Positions 26,326 to 34,303 are shown, counted from the stretch's first letter. The stretch is 64,000 nt of DNA from DASSUW01 sp963811895 (GCA_963811895.1 CAWETE010000006.1:260069-324068), one strand, 5' to 3'. The notes: a model not told the origin generated them from the letters alone. Made by a program: numbers and translations.

Positions 26326-26622
26326 ATGCAGGCGCTCACGATCCGCCAGTCCACGTCGCACGACTCGCAGACCCTGACCGGGCTCGCGCAGCTCGACTCC
26401 AGCCGCCCGCTCAGCGAGCCGGCGCTGGTGGCCGAGGTCGGCGACGAGATCTGGGCCGCCGTCTCACTGCGCGACAGCCGCGTCGTCGCGGACCCGTTCC
26501 GCCCCTCGGGCGCCATCGTCCCGGTGCTCGTCGAGCGCGCGCGCCAGCTGCACCGCGCCGACCGGCGCGAGCGGAGCCGCCAGCGGTTCGGCGCGCTGGG
26601 CCTCCCGCACCATGCCGCCTAG
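26326..26622 (+). CDS. Small conserved actinobacterial-type protein, GNAT N-terminus-like
   Basis: 98 residues. The ATG at 26326 follows GGAGGA by 5 bases, one of the clearest ribosome-binding sites in the window, so I chose it over the ATG at 26305. The sequence (LTIRQSTSHDSQTLTGLAQLD, LVAEVGDEIWAAVSL, ADPFRPSGAIV) resembles the first part of an acetyltransferase fold but lacks the acetyl-CoA loop. Its function is unknown. Its stop shares CTAG with the convergent cupin gene. Confidence 0.7.
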   Translation: MQALTIRQSTSHDSQTLTGLAQLDSSRPLSEPALVAEVGDEIWAAVSLRDSRVVADPFRPSGAIVPVLVERARQLHRADRRERSRQRFGALGLPHHAA

Positions 26623-27005
26623 GAGCGCTCGGCCTCCTCGGCGATCCAGCGGCCGAACGCATGCTCGGCGCCTGGCCCCGCGCCGAGGCACACCATCCGC
26701 GTGCCCGGCTCCACCGCCCGGTAGTCGCGGGTCTCGGTGGGGTCGGGCACGGCGACGACGTCGCCGGGCCCTGCCTCGAACTCATCGTCACCGATGCGGA
26801 ACGCCATCCGTCCTGAGATGACGACGTACGCCTCCTGGTGGCCGCCGTCGGCCTCGTCGTGCTCGATGTCGAAGTCGTCGCCCGGATCCATGGCCACGGC
26901 GCTGATGCCGAAGTTGCGGATGCCCAGGCGCTCGTTGAGCGGCTGCCAGCGGCCCGAGGAGATGACGGTCTCCGGGACCTCGGAGAGGTTGAGGATCGTT
27001 CCCAT
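26619..27005 (-). CDS. Cupin domain protein
   Basis: 128 residues forming one cupin beta-barrel: FDIEHDEADGGHQEAYVVISGRM holds the first metal-site motif and GPGDVVAVPDP the second. It belongs to the same broad type as the N-terminal half of the protein at 37432-38055 (shared DE and RHEELYVVLGG-like pattern). The substrate is unknown. It converges on the gene before it, with both stops in one CTAG. Confidence 0.75.
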   Translation of the reverse strand: MGTILNLSEVPETVISSGRWQPLNERLGIRNFGISAVAMDPGDDFDIEHDEADGGHQEAYVVISGRMAFRIGDDEFEAGPGDVVAVPDPTETRDYRAVEPGTRMVCLGAGPGAEHAFGRWIAEEAERS

Positions 27006-27015
27006 GCCGCACGCC

Positions 27016-28173
27016 CTACCCGGCGGCCCGGATGGCCGATCCGCGGACCTCGCCGGCGAAGCGCCCGGCGCTCTCGATCGCCTCGCTCGCCTCGGGCAGG
27101 AACGACCAGAAGACCTGGAAGACGTGCGTGGCCACCGGGTAGAGCTCGAGCCGCGCGTCGACGCCGTGCTCGCGTGCGCGGGCGACGAGCGCCTTGCCGT
27201 CCTCGCACCACTCGTCGCCCGTGGCCACCTGGACCAGCATCGGCGGGAGGCCCTGCAGGTCGGCCGTCAGCGGGCTCACGATCGGGTCCTCCGGCGGATG
27301 GGCGCCGAGGTAGGCCTCGGCGCTCGGCCGCGTCTTGGGCGAGCGGGCGAGGTCGACGCCGGGGCAGAACAGCACCGTGCCGGCCGGTTGCGGCAGCCCG
27401 TCGCGCTTGAGCGAGAGCAGCAGCGAGAGCGCGAGGCCGCCGCCCGAGGAGTCGCCGGCCACCACGATCCGGTCCTGCCCGCGGTCGAGCAGCCACCGGT
27501 ACGCGCTCAGCGCGTCGTCGAGAGCGGCGGGGAACGCGTGCTCGGGAGCGAGCCGGTAGTCCGGGACGAGCGCCCCGGCGTCGGCGGCCAGAGCGAGCGC
27601 GCCGGCCAGATGCCGGTAGCCGAACGCGGAGCCGAGCATGTAGCCGCCGCCGTGCAGGTAGAGGAGGCTGGCCCGAGGCTGGTCGGGCGGCGAGACGAGC
27701 AGGGAGCTGACGCCGCCCGCGCTGACGGGACGGACTGTGACCTCCGCCGGCGGGGCGAACTGCGCGTGCAGCGCCTCGTAGGCGTCGCGCATCGCGTGGA
27801 CGTCGGCGCCGGCGTCGGACAGGTCGGCGAGCGCCTTCCACATGCCCATGCTGCGGCCCACGAGCTCGCCGCCGACCGACTGGGTCACGGAGACCGCCTC
27901 GTCGACCCCGCGCAGGATGCTCCGGGCCCGGTCGAGCAGCGCCTCGCCGGCCAGCGTCAGCTCGACCTGGTGCGTGGAGCGCCGGAAGAGCTCGACGCCG
28001 ACGAACTGCTCGAGCGCGCGGATCTGCCGGCTCAGCGCCGGCTGCGACAGGTACAGCTGCTCGGCGGCGCGCCCGAAGTTGAGCTCCTCGGCCACGGCGA
28101 CGAACGAGCGCAGGTGCCGGAGCTCGATGGCGTCCGGCGCGCGCGGGAAGGCCAGTACCCGTTCCTCGTCCAT
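27016..28173 (-). CDS. LysR-type DNA-binding domain fused to an HSL-family alpha/beta-hydrolase
   Basis: 385 residues in one uninterrupted frame. Residues 16-75 are a LysR winged helix (IELRHLRSFVAVAEELNFG, LYLSQPALSRQIRALE, FRRSTHQVELT), followed by the LysR linker helix to about 107. The periplasmic-binding-type effector domain is then replaced by a full hormone-sensitive-lipase-type esterase: oxyanion motif HGGGY at 174, nucleophile GDSSGG with S242, an acidic residue near D320 and H350. The triad looks intact, so it may both bind DNA and hydrolyse or sense an ester. GATAAT lies just upstream of the ATG. It is divergent from a truncated esterase-like gene across a LysR-type dyad. Confidence 0.85.
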   Translation of the reverse strand: MDEERVLAFPRAPDAIELRHLRSFVAVAEELNFGRAAEQLYLSQPALSRQIRALEQFVGVELFRRSTHQVELTLAGEALLDRARSILRGVDEAVSVTQSVGGELVGRSMGMWKALADLSDAGADVHAMRDAYEALHAQFAPPAEVTVRPVSAGGVSSLLVSPPDQPRASLLYLHGGGYMLGSAFGYRHLAGALALAADAGALVPDYRLAPEHAFPAALDDALSAYRWLLDRGQDRIVVAGDSSGGGLALSLLLSLKRDGLPQPAGTVLFCPGVDLARSPKTRPSAEAYLGAHPPEDPIVSPLTADLQGLPPMLVQVATGDEWCEDGKALVARAREHGVDARLELYPVATHVFQVFWSFLPEASEAIESAGRFAGEVRGSAIRAAG

Positions 28174-28208
28174 GCCCCGGGATTATCCCCGAGCCTTCCG
28201 CGAGCGCT

Positions 28209-28225
28209 CATGCGAATCCTGCATG
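28209..28225. promoter_or_regulatory. LysR-type operator candidate, CATGC-N7-GCATG
   Basis: A perfect 5-bp dyad with T-N11-A geometry, typical of LysR binding sites, lies 36 bases upstream of the LysR-esterase start, in the gap between the divergent genes. A second dyad with the same GCATGC core lies at 28272-28287. Confidence 0.5.
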
Positions 28226-28271
28226 ACGGCCATAAGCGATCGGCCTTTCCCTTTCGGGGCGCGCACGTGAA

Positions 28272-28287
28272 GCATGCCGGGGCATGC
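28272..28287. promoter_or_regulatory. Second dyad, GCATGC-CGGG-GCATGC
   Basis: Two GCATGC palindromes separated by four bases overlap the ATG at 28284. The core matches the dyad at 28209-28225. It could be an activation or repression subsite for the LysR-esterase protein. If so, the ATG at 28284 would be occluded, and the start at 28623 with its strong ribosome-binding site may be the main one. Confidence 0.35.
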
Positions 28288-28967
28288 CGTACCCGACCGC
28301 CGACCTGCACCTGCGCGGCGCTGCGCCGATCCGCGTCACGTGGACGGGCGCGGCACCGGCTCCGCTCGTGCTGTTCCTGGGCCATGAGCCGCGGATCGAC
28401 TGCCCGGCCGTCGTGCTCGCCGTCACAAATGCCGACGACGCGTTGTCAGCTCTTCAGTGGTGCGCCGACCACGGCGCCGAGCTGGGCGGCGACCCGCGGC
28501 GGATCATCCTCGCCGGCGACCGCGGCGCAGCAGGGCTCGTGGCCGCGCTCGCCCGTGAGGCGCGTGACCGCGGCTGGCCGCCGATCGAGCGCACCGTCAT
28601 CACAACAGACCGAGGAGGCACGATGACCTTGACCGAGAGCTACTTCGCCATCAACCGCCGCGTCGCGGCCCCGCGCGCGCTCGTGTTCCAGGCGTGGACC
28701 GACCCCGAGCTGGTCGGCCGCTGGTACCGAGGCGAGCCGTTCGACTACCGCGAGGTCGAGCCGCCCGCGCGGATCGTGTTCACCACCGGCGGGCCGGACC
28801 TGGAGATCGTGACCCTCTCGGCCGAGGGCGACGGCACCGTCATCACGTTCGAGGGCTCGGCGCCGCAGGACGAGGCGGACTGGTCCGCGATGCTCGATGC
28901 ACTGGCCGAGACGGTGGCTCAGGGGAGCCAGTCCGGCGGGAACGCGGGAGGCATACGCCCCGGGTAG
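28284..28967 (+). CDS. Truncated pseudo-esterase joined in frame to an SRPBCC/AHSA1-like domain
   Basis: 227 residues without an internal stop. Residues 50-105 resemble the nucleophile region of an HSL-type esterase (DDALSALQWCADHGAELGGDP, IILAGDRGAAG), but the nucleophile serine is Arg80 and the oxyanion HGGG segment is missing. From Met114 (28623) the product is a short SRPBCC/AHSA1-like domain (FAINRRVAAPRALVFQAWTDPELVGRWY). GAGGAGG at 28612-28618 precedes that ATG, so a 114-residue SRPBCC protein may be the main product and the upstream part a relic. The last 49 bases overlap the convergent GST-like gene. Confidence 0.55.
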   Translation: MPYPTADLHLRGAAPIRVTWTGAAPAPLVLFLGHEPRIDCPAVVLAVTNADDALSALQWCADHGAELGGDPRRIILAGDRGAAGLVAALAREARDRGWPPIERTVITTDRGGTMTLTESYFAINRRVAAPRALVFQAWTDPELVGRWYRGEPFDYREVEPPARIVFTTGGPDLEIVTLSAEGDGTVITFEGSAPQDEADWSAMLDALAETVAQGSQSGGNAGGIRPG

Positions 28968-29635
28968 CCCGGGGCGATGCGCTCCATCAGCCGGCCCGCG
29001 GGCCGCGCGGCGATCATGGGCCGCAGGTCGTCGTGGCTGGCCAGCAGCGCCAGGCTGGTGGCGACCTGGTAGTCCGCCACGTTCGGCTCGGCGCCGCCGA
29101 GCACGCCGTCGGCGATCCAGCCGTCGATCCGGTCGAGCAGTCCGGGCAGCGTGGCGAGGTCCGCTCGGACGGCCTCGTCGCGCGACTTGTGGTCGCGCGC
29201 GAGGATGCGGATGACGGCCGGAGCCAGCGGCTTGACCATGAAGCGCGGGAGGATCAGGCGCGAGCCCTCGAGATATCCGTCGACGGCCTCGCCGTGCCGG
29301 ACCAGCGCCCAGTACGTGACCCGGCGTCCCAGCTGCTGGAAGTCGCCGTCGCACCAGGTCTCGACCTCCCGGACGCGCGGATCGTCGGGCACCAGGCGCG
29401 GCTCGGGCCGGATCTCGTCCAGCGCGCGGGCGATCGCCTTGGTGGTCTGCAGGCGGCGGCCGTCGAGCACGAGCGCCGGCACGGTCGTGCCCGGGAAGCG
29501 CAGCAATCGCAGCATCGGCCGGTGGAACCACTGCGGCAGGTCGACCCGCTTGTACTCGATGCCCTTGCGCTCGAGCATCAGCGCGACGGCGTAGACCGGG
29601 TGCGAGGCCGGGATGGCATAGAGCGTCGCGGTCAT
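28919..29635 (-). CDS. Glutathione S-transferase-like protein
   Basis: 238 residues. The N-terminal thioredoxin-fold half reads LYAIPASHPVYAVALMLERKGIEYKRVDLP, with the cis-proline segment TTVPALVLDGRRLQTTKAIARALDE that binds the gamma-glutamyl group in GSTs. The C-terminal half is helical. Actinobacteria mostly use mycothiol rather than glutathione, so the thiol partner is uncertain. It is translationally coupled (ATGA) to the acetyltransferase gene before it. Confidence 0.78.
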   Translation of the reverse strand: MTATLYAIPASHPVYAVALMLERKGIEYKRVDLPQWFHRPMLRLLRFPGTTVPALVLDGRRLQTTKAIARALDEIRPEPRLVPDDPRVREVETWCDGDFQQLGRRVTYWALVRHGEAVDGYLEGSRLILPRFMVKPLAPAVIRILARDHKSRDEAVRADLATLPGLLDRIDGWIADGVLGGAEPNVADYQVATSLALLASHDDLRPMIAARPAGRLMERIAPGYPGRMPPAFPPDWLP

Positions 29636-30119
29636 CGCTCCGCCGCCGCCAGCCGGTAGAGCTGGAGCCAACCCGGCACCAGCCCGCGGCGCTCGTAGAG
29701 GCGCCGCGCGTCGTCGTTGCCTTCCATGACCCCGATCATGAGGTCGCGGATCCCGCGGCGCGCCAGTTCGGCGTCGACCTCGTCGAGCAGCGCCGAGCCG
29801 AGACCGCGCCCGCGGGCGCGCTCGGTCACGAGGATCGTCCACACCTCGCCGTAGCGGGCCTCGAGCGCCCACGAGTCGTCCGGGCCCTCGTGGATCCGCA
29901 CCATCGCGTAGCCGGCCAGGCCCTGCTCGTCCTCGGCGACCAGCGCGAAGCCGCCGTGGTCGAAGGTCTCGACGTAGCCCTGCGGCGCGCGGCCCAGGAC
30001 GTCTCGTCGTCGACGAACGGCTGCACGCGCGACACGCGCTCGTGATGGTGATGCAGCTCGAGCCACAGCGGGCGCAGCTCGTCGAGGCGCTCGCGGCCGG
30101 CGAGCTCGATGCGGGCCAT
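29632..30119 (-). CDS. GNAT acetyltransferase, apparent frameshift
   Basis: About 162 residues when two frames are joined. The N-terminus MARIELAGRERLDELRPLWLELHHHHERV lies in one frame and the acetyl-CoA core (GYAMVRIHEGPDDSW, ILVTERARGRGLGSALLDEVDAEL) in another. The switch falls at about 29984-29995 and needs one missing base or two extra ones. The core motif RGRGLG is intact. Unlike the shifts near 9-10 kb, this one is not a single extra base. Sequence error or decay cannot be separated here. Confidence 0.7.
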
Positions 30120-30147
30120 TGGGCGTCAATCAAGCACACTGGGAGCG

Positions 30148-31272
30148 GTGCGGCATCGCACCCGTGCACTGCTGGGCTTCGCCGGCTTCGGTCTCTTCTG
30201 GGGAGCGTGGGGAGCGGCGCTGCCGCAGATCCAGGCGCACGCGGGCGCGACGGACGGGCAGCTGGGCCTCGCGCTGCTGTGCATCGGGGCGGGGGCGCTC
30301 GTGTCGATGCGGCCGGCGGGCGTGCTGGTCGACCGCCTCGGACCGGGCGTGACCTCGGCCGCGCTGGCGCTGTTCGCGGTCGGCGCGCTGCTGCCCGCGG
30401 TGGCGACGACGCCGCTCGCCCTGGCCGGCGCGCTGCTGGTGCTGGGCGCCCTGTCAGGCGTGGTCGACGTGGCGATCAACGCCGAGGCCGCGCACGCCGA
30501 GGCGGAGGGGCAGCCGGCGATGAACCTCTCGCACGCGGTCTTCTCGGCGAGTGTCGTGGGGGCGAGCGTGATGGTGGGCGTGCTGCGCACGCTCGACGCG
30601 AGCGTCCTCGCGGTGCTCGGCACGGTCGCCGCGATGCTGCTCGTCATCGACGTGGCCCTGACGCGGATCCGCGTGGCGCGCGTCCCGGCTGCCGCCGAGC
30701 CGGAGCGACTGCCGCTGCTGCGCATCCCGCGGCCGCTGCTGGTGCTCGGCGCGCTCGCCGCGATCGCCTACCTCGTCGAGAACGCCTGGCAGAGCTGGAG
30801 CGCCGTGTACCTCGAGAGCTCGCTGGGCGCCGCCGCGGGCATCGCCGCGCTGGGCCCGGCGCTGTTCGGAGCATCGGCGGCCGCGGGACGGCTCGGCGGG
30901 CACGCGCTGGCACACCGGGTCAGCGAGCGCGTGCTGCTCGCCGCGGGCGCGGCGATCGGCGCGGCCGGGACGCTGGTCGCGGCGCTCGCGGGCAGCGTGC
31001 CGGTGGCGCTCGCCGGCATCGCCGTCGCCGGGCTCGGCACGTCGGTCTGCGCGCCGACCCTGCTCGGCCTCGCCGGCCGCCTCGTCGCGCCGGACCAGCG
31101 CGGCAGCGCGGTCTCCGCGGTCACCACCCTCGCGTACACGGGCTTCCTGGTCGGCCCTGCCGCCGTGGGCCTCGTCGCGAGCGCCACCAGCCTGTCCGCG
31201 GCGCTGGCGGGCGTCGCGGGCGTCGCCGCCCTGCTCGCCGCCCTGGCGCGGTTCGCTCCGGTGCGCGCTTGA
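30148..31272 (+). CDS. MFS transporter
   Basis: 374 residues with about twelve membrane segments in two halves. The first half shows the MFS loop as VSMRPAGVLVDRLGPG. The sequence GFGLFWGAWGAALPQIQ and the length fit small actinobacterial MFS carriers of unknown substrate. I chose the GTG at 30148 because it begins directly before the first hydrophobic segment; the ATG at 30109 lies inside the divergent acetyltransferase start. A strong hairpin follows the stop. Confidence 0.8.
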   Translation: MRHRTRALLGFAGFGLFWGAWGAALPQIQAHAGATDGQLGLALLCIGAGALVSMRPAGVLVDRLGPGVTSAALALFAVGALLPAVATTPLALAGALLVLGALSGVVDVAINAEAAHAEAEGQPAMNLSHAVFSASVVGASVMVGVLRTLDASVLAVLGTVAAMLLVIDVALTRIRVARVPAAAEPERLPLLRIPRPLLVLGALAAIAYLVENAWQSWSAVYLESSLGAAAGIAALGPALFGASAAAGRLGGHALAHRVSERVLLAAGAAIGAAGTLVAALAGSVPVALAGIAVAGLGTSVCAPTLLGLAGRLVAPDQRGSAVSAVTTLAYTGFLVGPAAVGLVASATSLSAALAGVAGVAALLAALARFAPVRA

Positions 31273-31282
31273 CGTTTCGTCG

Positions 31283-31314
31283 GGCCTGGAGCGTCCAGAC
31301 GCGACGCTCCGGCC
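31283..31314 (+). terminator. Terminator hairpin after the MFS gene
   Basis: GGAGCGTC (31288-31295) pairs perfectly with GACGCTCC (31303-31310) around a 7-base loop. GGCC (31283-31286) and GGCC (31311-31314) extend the stem to 12 pairs with one bulged T. It separates the MFS gene from the transaminase operon. Confidence 0.65.
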
Positions 31315-31351
31315 ATTGCCGGGTGCGCCGACGCGGGCAAGCATGGACGGC

Positions 31352-32746
31352 ATGACCGTCACCGACTCCCTGGCCACCGACGAGCTTCAGGAGCTTGCGC
31401 ACCGCCACCTGCTGATGCACTTCACCCGCAACGGCGCCTTCGGGCCCGGCGGGAACCGGCTGCTGGTGCTCGAGCGCGGTGAGGGCGCGTACGTCTTCGA
31501 CACCGACGGCAGGCGCTATCTGGACGGTCTGAGCTCGCTGTTCTGCTGCCAGCTCGGCTACTCGTTCGGCGAGGAGATGGCGGCGGTGGCGGGCGAGCAG
31601 CTGTCCACGCTCGCCTTCAACACCAACTGGGCCACCGCGCATCCGCCGGCGATCCGGCTCGCCGAGGCGCTGGCCGAGCGCGCGCCCGGCGACCTCAACC
31701 GCGTGTTCTTCACCTGCGGCGGCTCGGAGTCGGTCGAGGCGGCGTGGAAGATCGTCCGCCAGCACTACCTGGCCAAGGGCGAGCCGCAGCGCACGAAGGC
31801 GATCGCGCGCGAGATCGCCTACCACGGGGTCACGCTCGGCGCGCTCTCCTTCACCGGCGTGCGGCCGATGAAGGAGCCGTTCGGGCCCTCGCCGATCCCG
31901 GTCGTGCGGGTCTCGAACACCAACGGCTTCCGCCACGAGCTGGAGAGCGACCCCGCCGCCCACTGCGCCCAGCTGCTCGACGAGATGGAGCGCACGATCG
32001 TCGAGACCGGCCCGGAGACGGTGGCGATGATCATCGCCGAGCCCGTGCAGAACGCCGGCGGTGCGCTGGTGCCGCCGGAGGGCTACTGGCCCGGCCTGCG
32101 CGCGATCGCCGACAAGTACGGCATCGCTCTCGTGGCCGACGAGGTGATCACCGGCTTCGGGCGCTTCGGCGAGTACTTCGCGTCCGCCCGCTACGGGGCG
32201 ACGCCGGACCTGATCACGCTGGCCAAGGGCATCACCTCGGCGTACGCGCCGATGGGCGCCGTGCTCGTCTCGGACCGGATCGCCGAGCCGCTGTACGAAG
32301 AGGGCCGGATGCTGCTGCACGGCATCACGTTCGCCGGCCACCCGATGGCGGCGGCGATCGCCCTGCGCAACATCGAGATCTTCGAGCGCGAGGGCGTGCT
32401 GGAGAACGTCCGCGAGCACGAGGGCTACCTGCGCGACCGCCTGAACGAGCTCAAGGACCGCATTCCGATCGTCGGCGACGTCCGCGGCGACGGCTTCTTC
32501 TGGGCCTTGGAGCTCGTGCGGGACGCCGAGCTGACCCGCTTCAGCGCCGAGGAGCGCGAGCGGCTGCTGCGCGGCTTCCTCGCCGGCCGGCTGCTCGAGG
32601 AAGGGCTGATCGCCCGGCCCGACGACCGCGGCGACGCCGTCCTGCACCTCTCGCCGCCGCTGATCTGCGGCCGGCGCGAGCTCGACGAGCTGGTGGCCAA
32701 GACGGAGGCCGTGCTGAGCGACGCCTCAGAGCGCTTCTTCGTGTGA
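31352..32746 (+). CDS. Class III aminotransferase, probably an amine or putrescine transaminase
   Basis: 464 residues of fold-type I omega-transaminase. PLP contacts are visible: LVADEVITGFGRFG for the cofactor aspartate and ITLAKGITSAYAPMG for the lysine. NTNWATAHPP and HGITFAGHPMAAA are typical of putrescine, beta-alanine and pyruvate transaminases. It overlaps the FAD oxidoreductase gene as GTGA, so both probably act on one amine substrate. ATGs at 31343 and 31352 are both possible starts, and no ribosome-binding site decides between them. Confidence 0.85.
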   Translation: MTVTDSLATDELQELAHRHLLMHFTRNGAFGPGGNRLLVLERGEGAYVFDTDGRRYLDGLSSLFCCQLGYSFGEEMAAVAGEQLSTLAFNTNWATAHPPAIRLAEALAERAPGDLNRVFFTCGGSESVEAAWKIVRQHYLAKGEPQRTKAIAREIAYHGVTLGALSFTGVRPMKEPFGPSPIPVVRVSNTNGFRHELESDPAAHCAQLLDEMERTIVETGPETVAMIIAEPVQNAGGALVPPEGYWPGLRAIADKYGIALVADEVITGFGRFGEYFASARYGATPDLITLAKGITSAYAPMGAVLVSDRIAEPLYEEGRMLLHGITFAGHPMAAAIALRNIEIFEREGVLENVREHEGYLRDRLNELKDRIPIVGDVRGDGFFWALELVRDAELTRFSAEERERLLRGFLAGRLLEEGLIARPDDRGDAVLHLSPPLICGRRELDELVAKTEAVLSDASERFFV

Positions 32747-34116
32747 TCCACGACGCGCACGGCTACTGGCTGCGCGAGGCGGGCGGCGCCGAGCCGGTGG
32801 CGCCCGCCGCCGGAGATCTCGACGCCGACGTGGTGATCGTGGGCGGCGGCTACGCCGGCATGTGGACGGCGTGGAACCTGCTCGACCGCGGGGCGCGGGT
32901 CGTGCTGCTGGAGGCGGACGTCTGTGGCCACGGGCCGAGCGGGCGCAACGGCGGCTTCTGCGAGACCTTGTGGTCGAACCTGCCGTCGCTGCGCGAGCGG
33001 TTCGGCGACGAGCGCGCGCTGGCCGCCTGCGAGGCGTCGTCGGAGTCCGTGCGCGCGATCGGCGCCTGGTGCGAGGCGGAGGGGGTCGACGCCTGGTTCC
33101 GGCAGGCCGGCTTCGTCGAGACCTCGACCAGCGAGGCGCAGGACGCGGTGATCGACGGGATCCTGGACGCGGCGTCGGTGGCGCCCGACAAGGTGATCGC
33201 CTTGAACGAGGACGAGGTGCGCTCCCACTGCTCCTCGCCGCGCTTCCGCCGCGGCCTGCTCGTGCCCGACGACGCGACCCTGCACCCGGCGCGCCTCGCG
33301 CTCGGCCTGCGCCGGCGGCTGCTCGAGCGCGGCGCCGCGATCTTCGAGCACTCGCGCGTCCGCGCGCTGACCGCGCACGCCGGCGGCGTCGTCGCCGAGA
33401 CCCGCGACGCGCGCGTGCGCGCGGGCGCCGCGGTCCTCACCATCAACGCCGCCACGCGCGGGGTCAGACCCCTGCGGTCGCGGCTGGCGGTCACCTCGTC
33501 GCACATCGTGCTGACCGAGCCGGTGCCCGACGTGCTGGAGTCGACCGGCTGGACCGGGGGAGAGTCGATCACCGACGGGCGCACCTTCCTGCACTACTTC
33601 CGCACCACCCGCGACGGCCGCATCCTCTTCGGCTGGGGCGGCGGGCAGCTGGCGGTCGGCGCACGGCTCAACGGCCGGATCGAGGTCGACGCCCCCGTGA
33701 TCGAGGAGATCCGGCGCCACCTCGTCGACTACTTCCCGGCCTTGGAGGGGCGGTCGATCACGCACGCCTGGGGCGGCCCGATCGACGTCTCGCCGAGCCA
33801 CCTGCCGCAGATCGGCACGCTGGACGACGGCCCGGTCCACTACGCGTTCGGCTTCACCGGCAACGGCGTCGGCCCGTCGCATCTGGCCGGCCGCGTGCTG
33901 GCCGGTCTGGCCTCCGGCGACGGCGACCGCCGGCTCGCTCTCAACGAGCCCGGGCCGCCGGTGCCGCCGGAGCCGCTCGCGTGGGCCGGCGGCATGATCG
34001 TCCGTCGCGCCTTCTTGCGCGCCGAGCGGCTGCAGGGCCAGGGGCGCCGCCCCGACGTGCTCACCCGCGCGGTGTGTGCCGCGCCGAAAGCACTCGGCAT
34101 CCACGTCTCGCGCTGA
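32743..34116 (+). CDS. FAD-dependent amine oxidoreductase (DAO/PuuB-like)
   Basis: 457 residues. The FAD motif VVIVGGGYAGMWTAWNLLDRGARVVLLEAD is followed by GPSGRNGGF, characteristic of the glycine/D-amino acid oxidase and gamma-glutamylputrescine oxidase group. The C-terminal GFTGNGVGPSHLAGRVLAGL closes the FAD site. Coupled by GTGA to the class III transaminase, it probably takes part in polyamine or amino acid breakdown. The exact substrate cannot be read from the sequence. An inverted-repeat element follows. Confidence 0.83.
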   Translation: MIHDAHGYWLREAGGAEPVAPAAGDLDADVVIVGGGYAGMWTAWNLLDRGARVVLLEADVCGHGPSGRNGGFCETLWSNLPSLRERFGDERALAACEASSESVRAIGAWCEAEGVDAWFRQAGFVETSTSEAQDAVIDGILDAASVAPDKVIALNEDEVRSHCSSPRFRRGLLVPDDATLHPARLALGLRRRLLERGAAIFEHSRVRALTAHAGGVVAETRDARVRAGAAVLTINAATRGVRPLRSRLAVTSSHIVLTEPVPDVLESTGWTGGESITDGRTFLHYFRTTRDGRILFGWGGGQLAVGARLNGRIEVDAPVIEEIRRHLVDYFPALEGRSITHAWGGPIDVSPSHLPQIGTLDDGPVHYAFGFTGNGVGPSHLAGRVLAGLASGDGDRRLALNEPGPPVPPEPLAWAGGMIVRRAFLRAERLQGQGRRPDVLTRAVCAAPKALGIHVSR

Positions 34117-34121
34117 GGGAC

Positions 34122-34269
34122 GAACTTCGGCTGGGTGGGGGAGCGGCGAGGCCGGCGGACGGGTTTCTCCAAAGGGATGGCGCTTTTGCCGGACATATGC
34201 CGGGAAAGGCGCCAGGGACGCAACGGCGCCGATCCCCCCGGCCTCCCTACCCAGCCGCAGTTGACGTTC
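34122..34269. repeat. Inverted-repeat intergenic element, copy B (148 bp)
   Basis: The right end (34245-34269) is identical over 25 bases to the right end of copy A at 1026-1050. The left end (34122-34140) is an imperfect inverted match to it: it begins GAAC, lacks about six bases, then reads CGGCTGGGT. The inside differs from copy A but also holds a long hairpin. It fills most of the 187-base gap before the protease gene. No open reading frame is credible inside. Confidence 0.58.
34178..34214. terminator. Hairpin inside inverted-repeat element B
   Basis: Bases 34178-34192 pair with 34200-34214 at 13 of 15 positions around the 7-base loop ACATATG. It lies downstream of the FAD oxidoreductase gene and could end its transcript. 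Confidence 0.5.
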
Positions 34270-34303
34270 GCAAGAAATGCCGCCCACCTTCGTTGCAGAA
34301 GTC

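Noticed and set aside
28272..28287. The GCATGC repeats as mobile-element ends.
   Set aside because: No target duplication or transposase is near, and the same core occurs in the LysR-type dyad.
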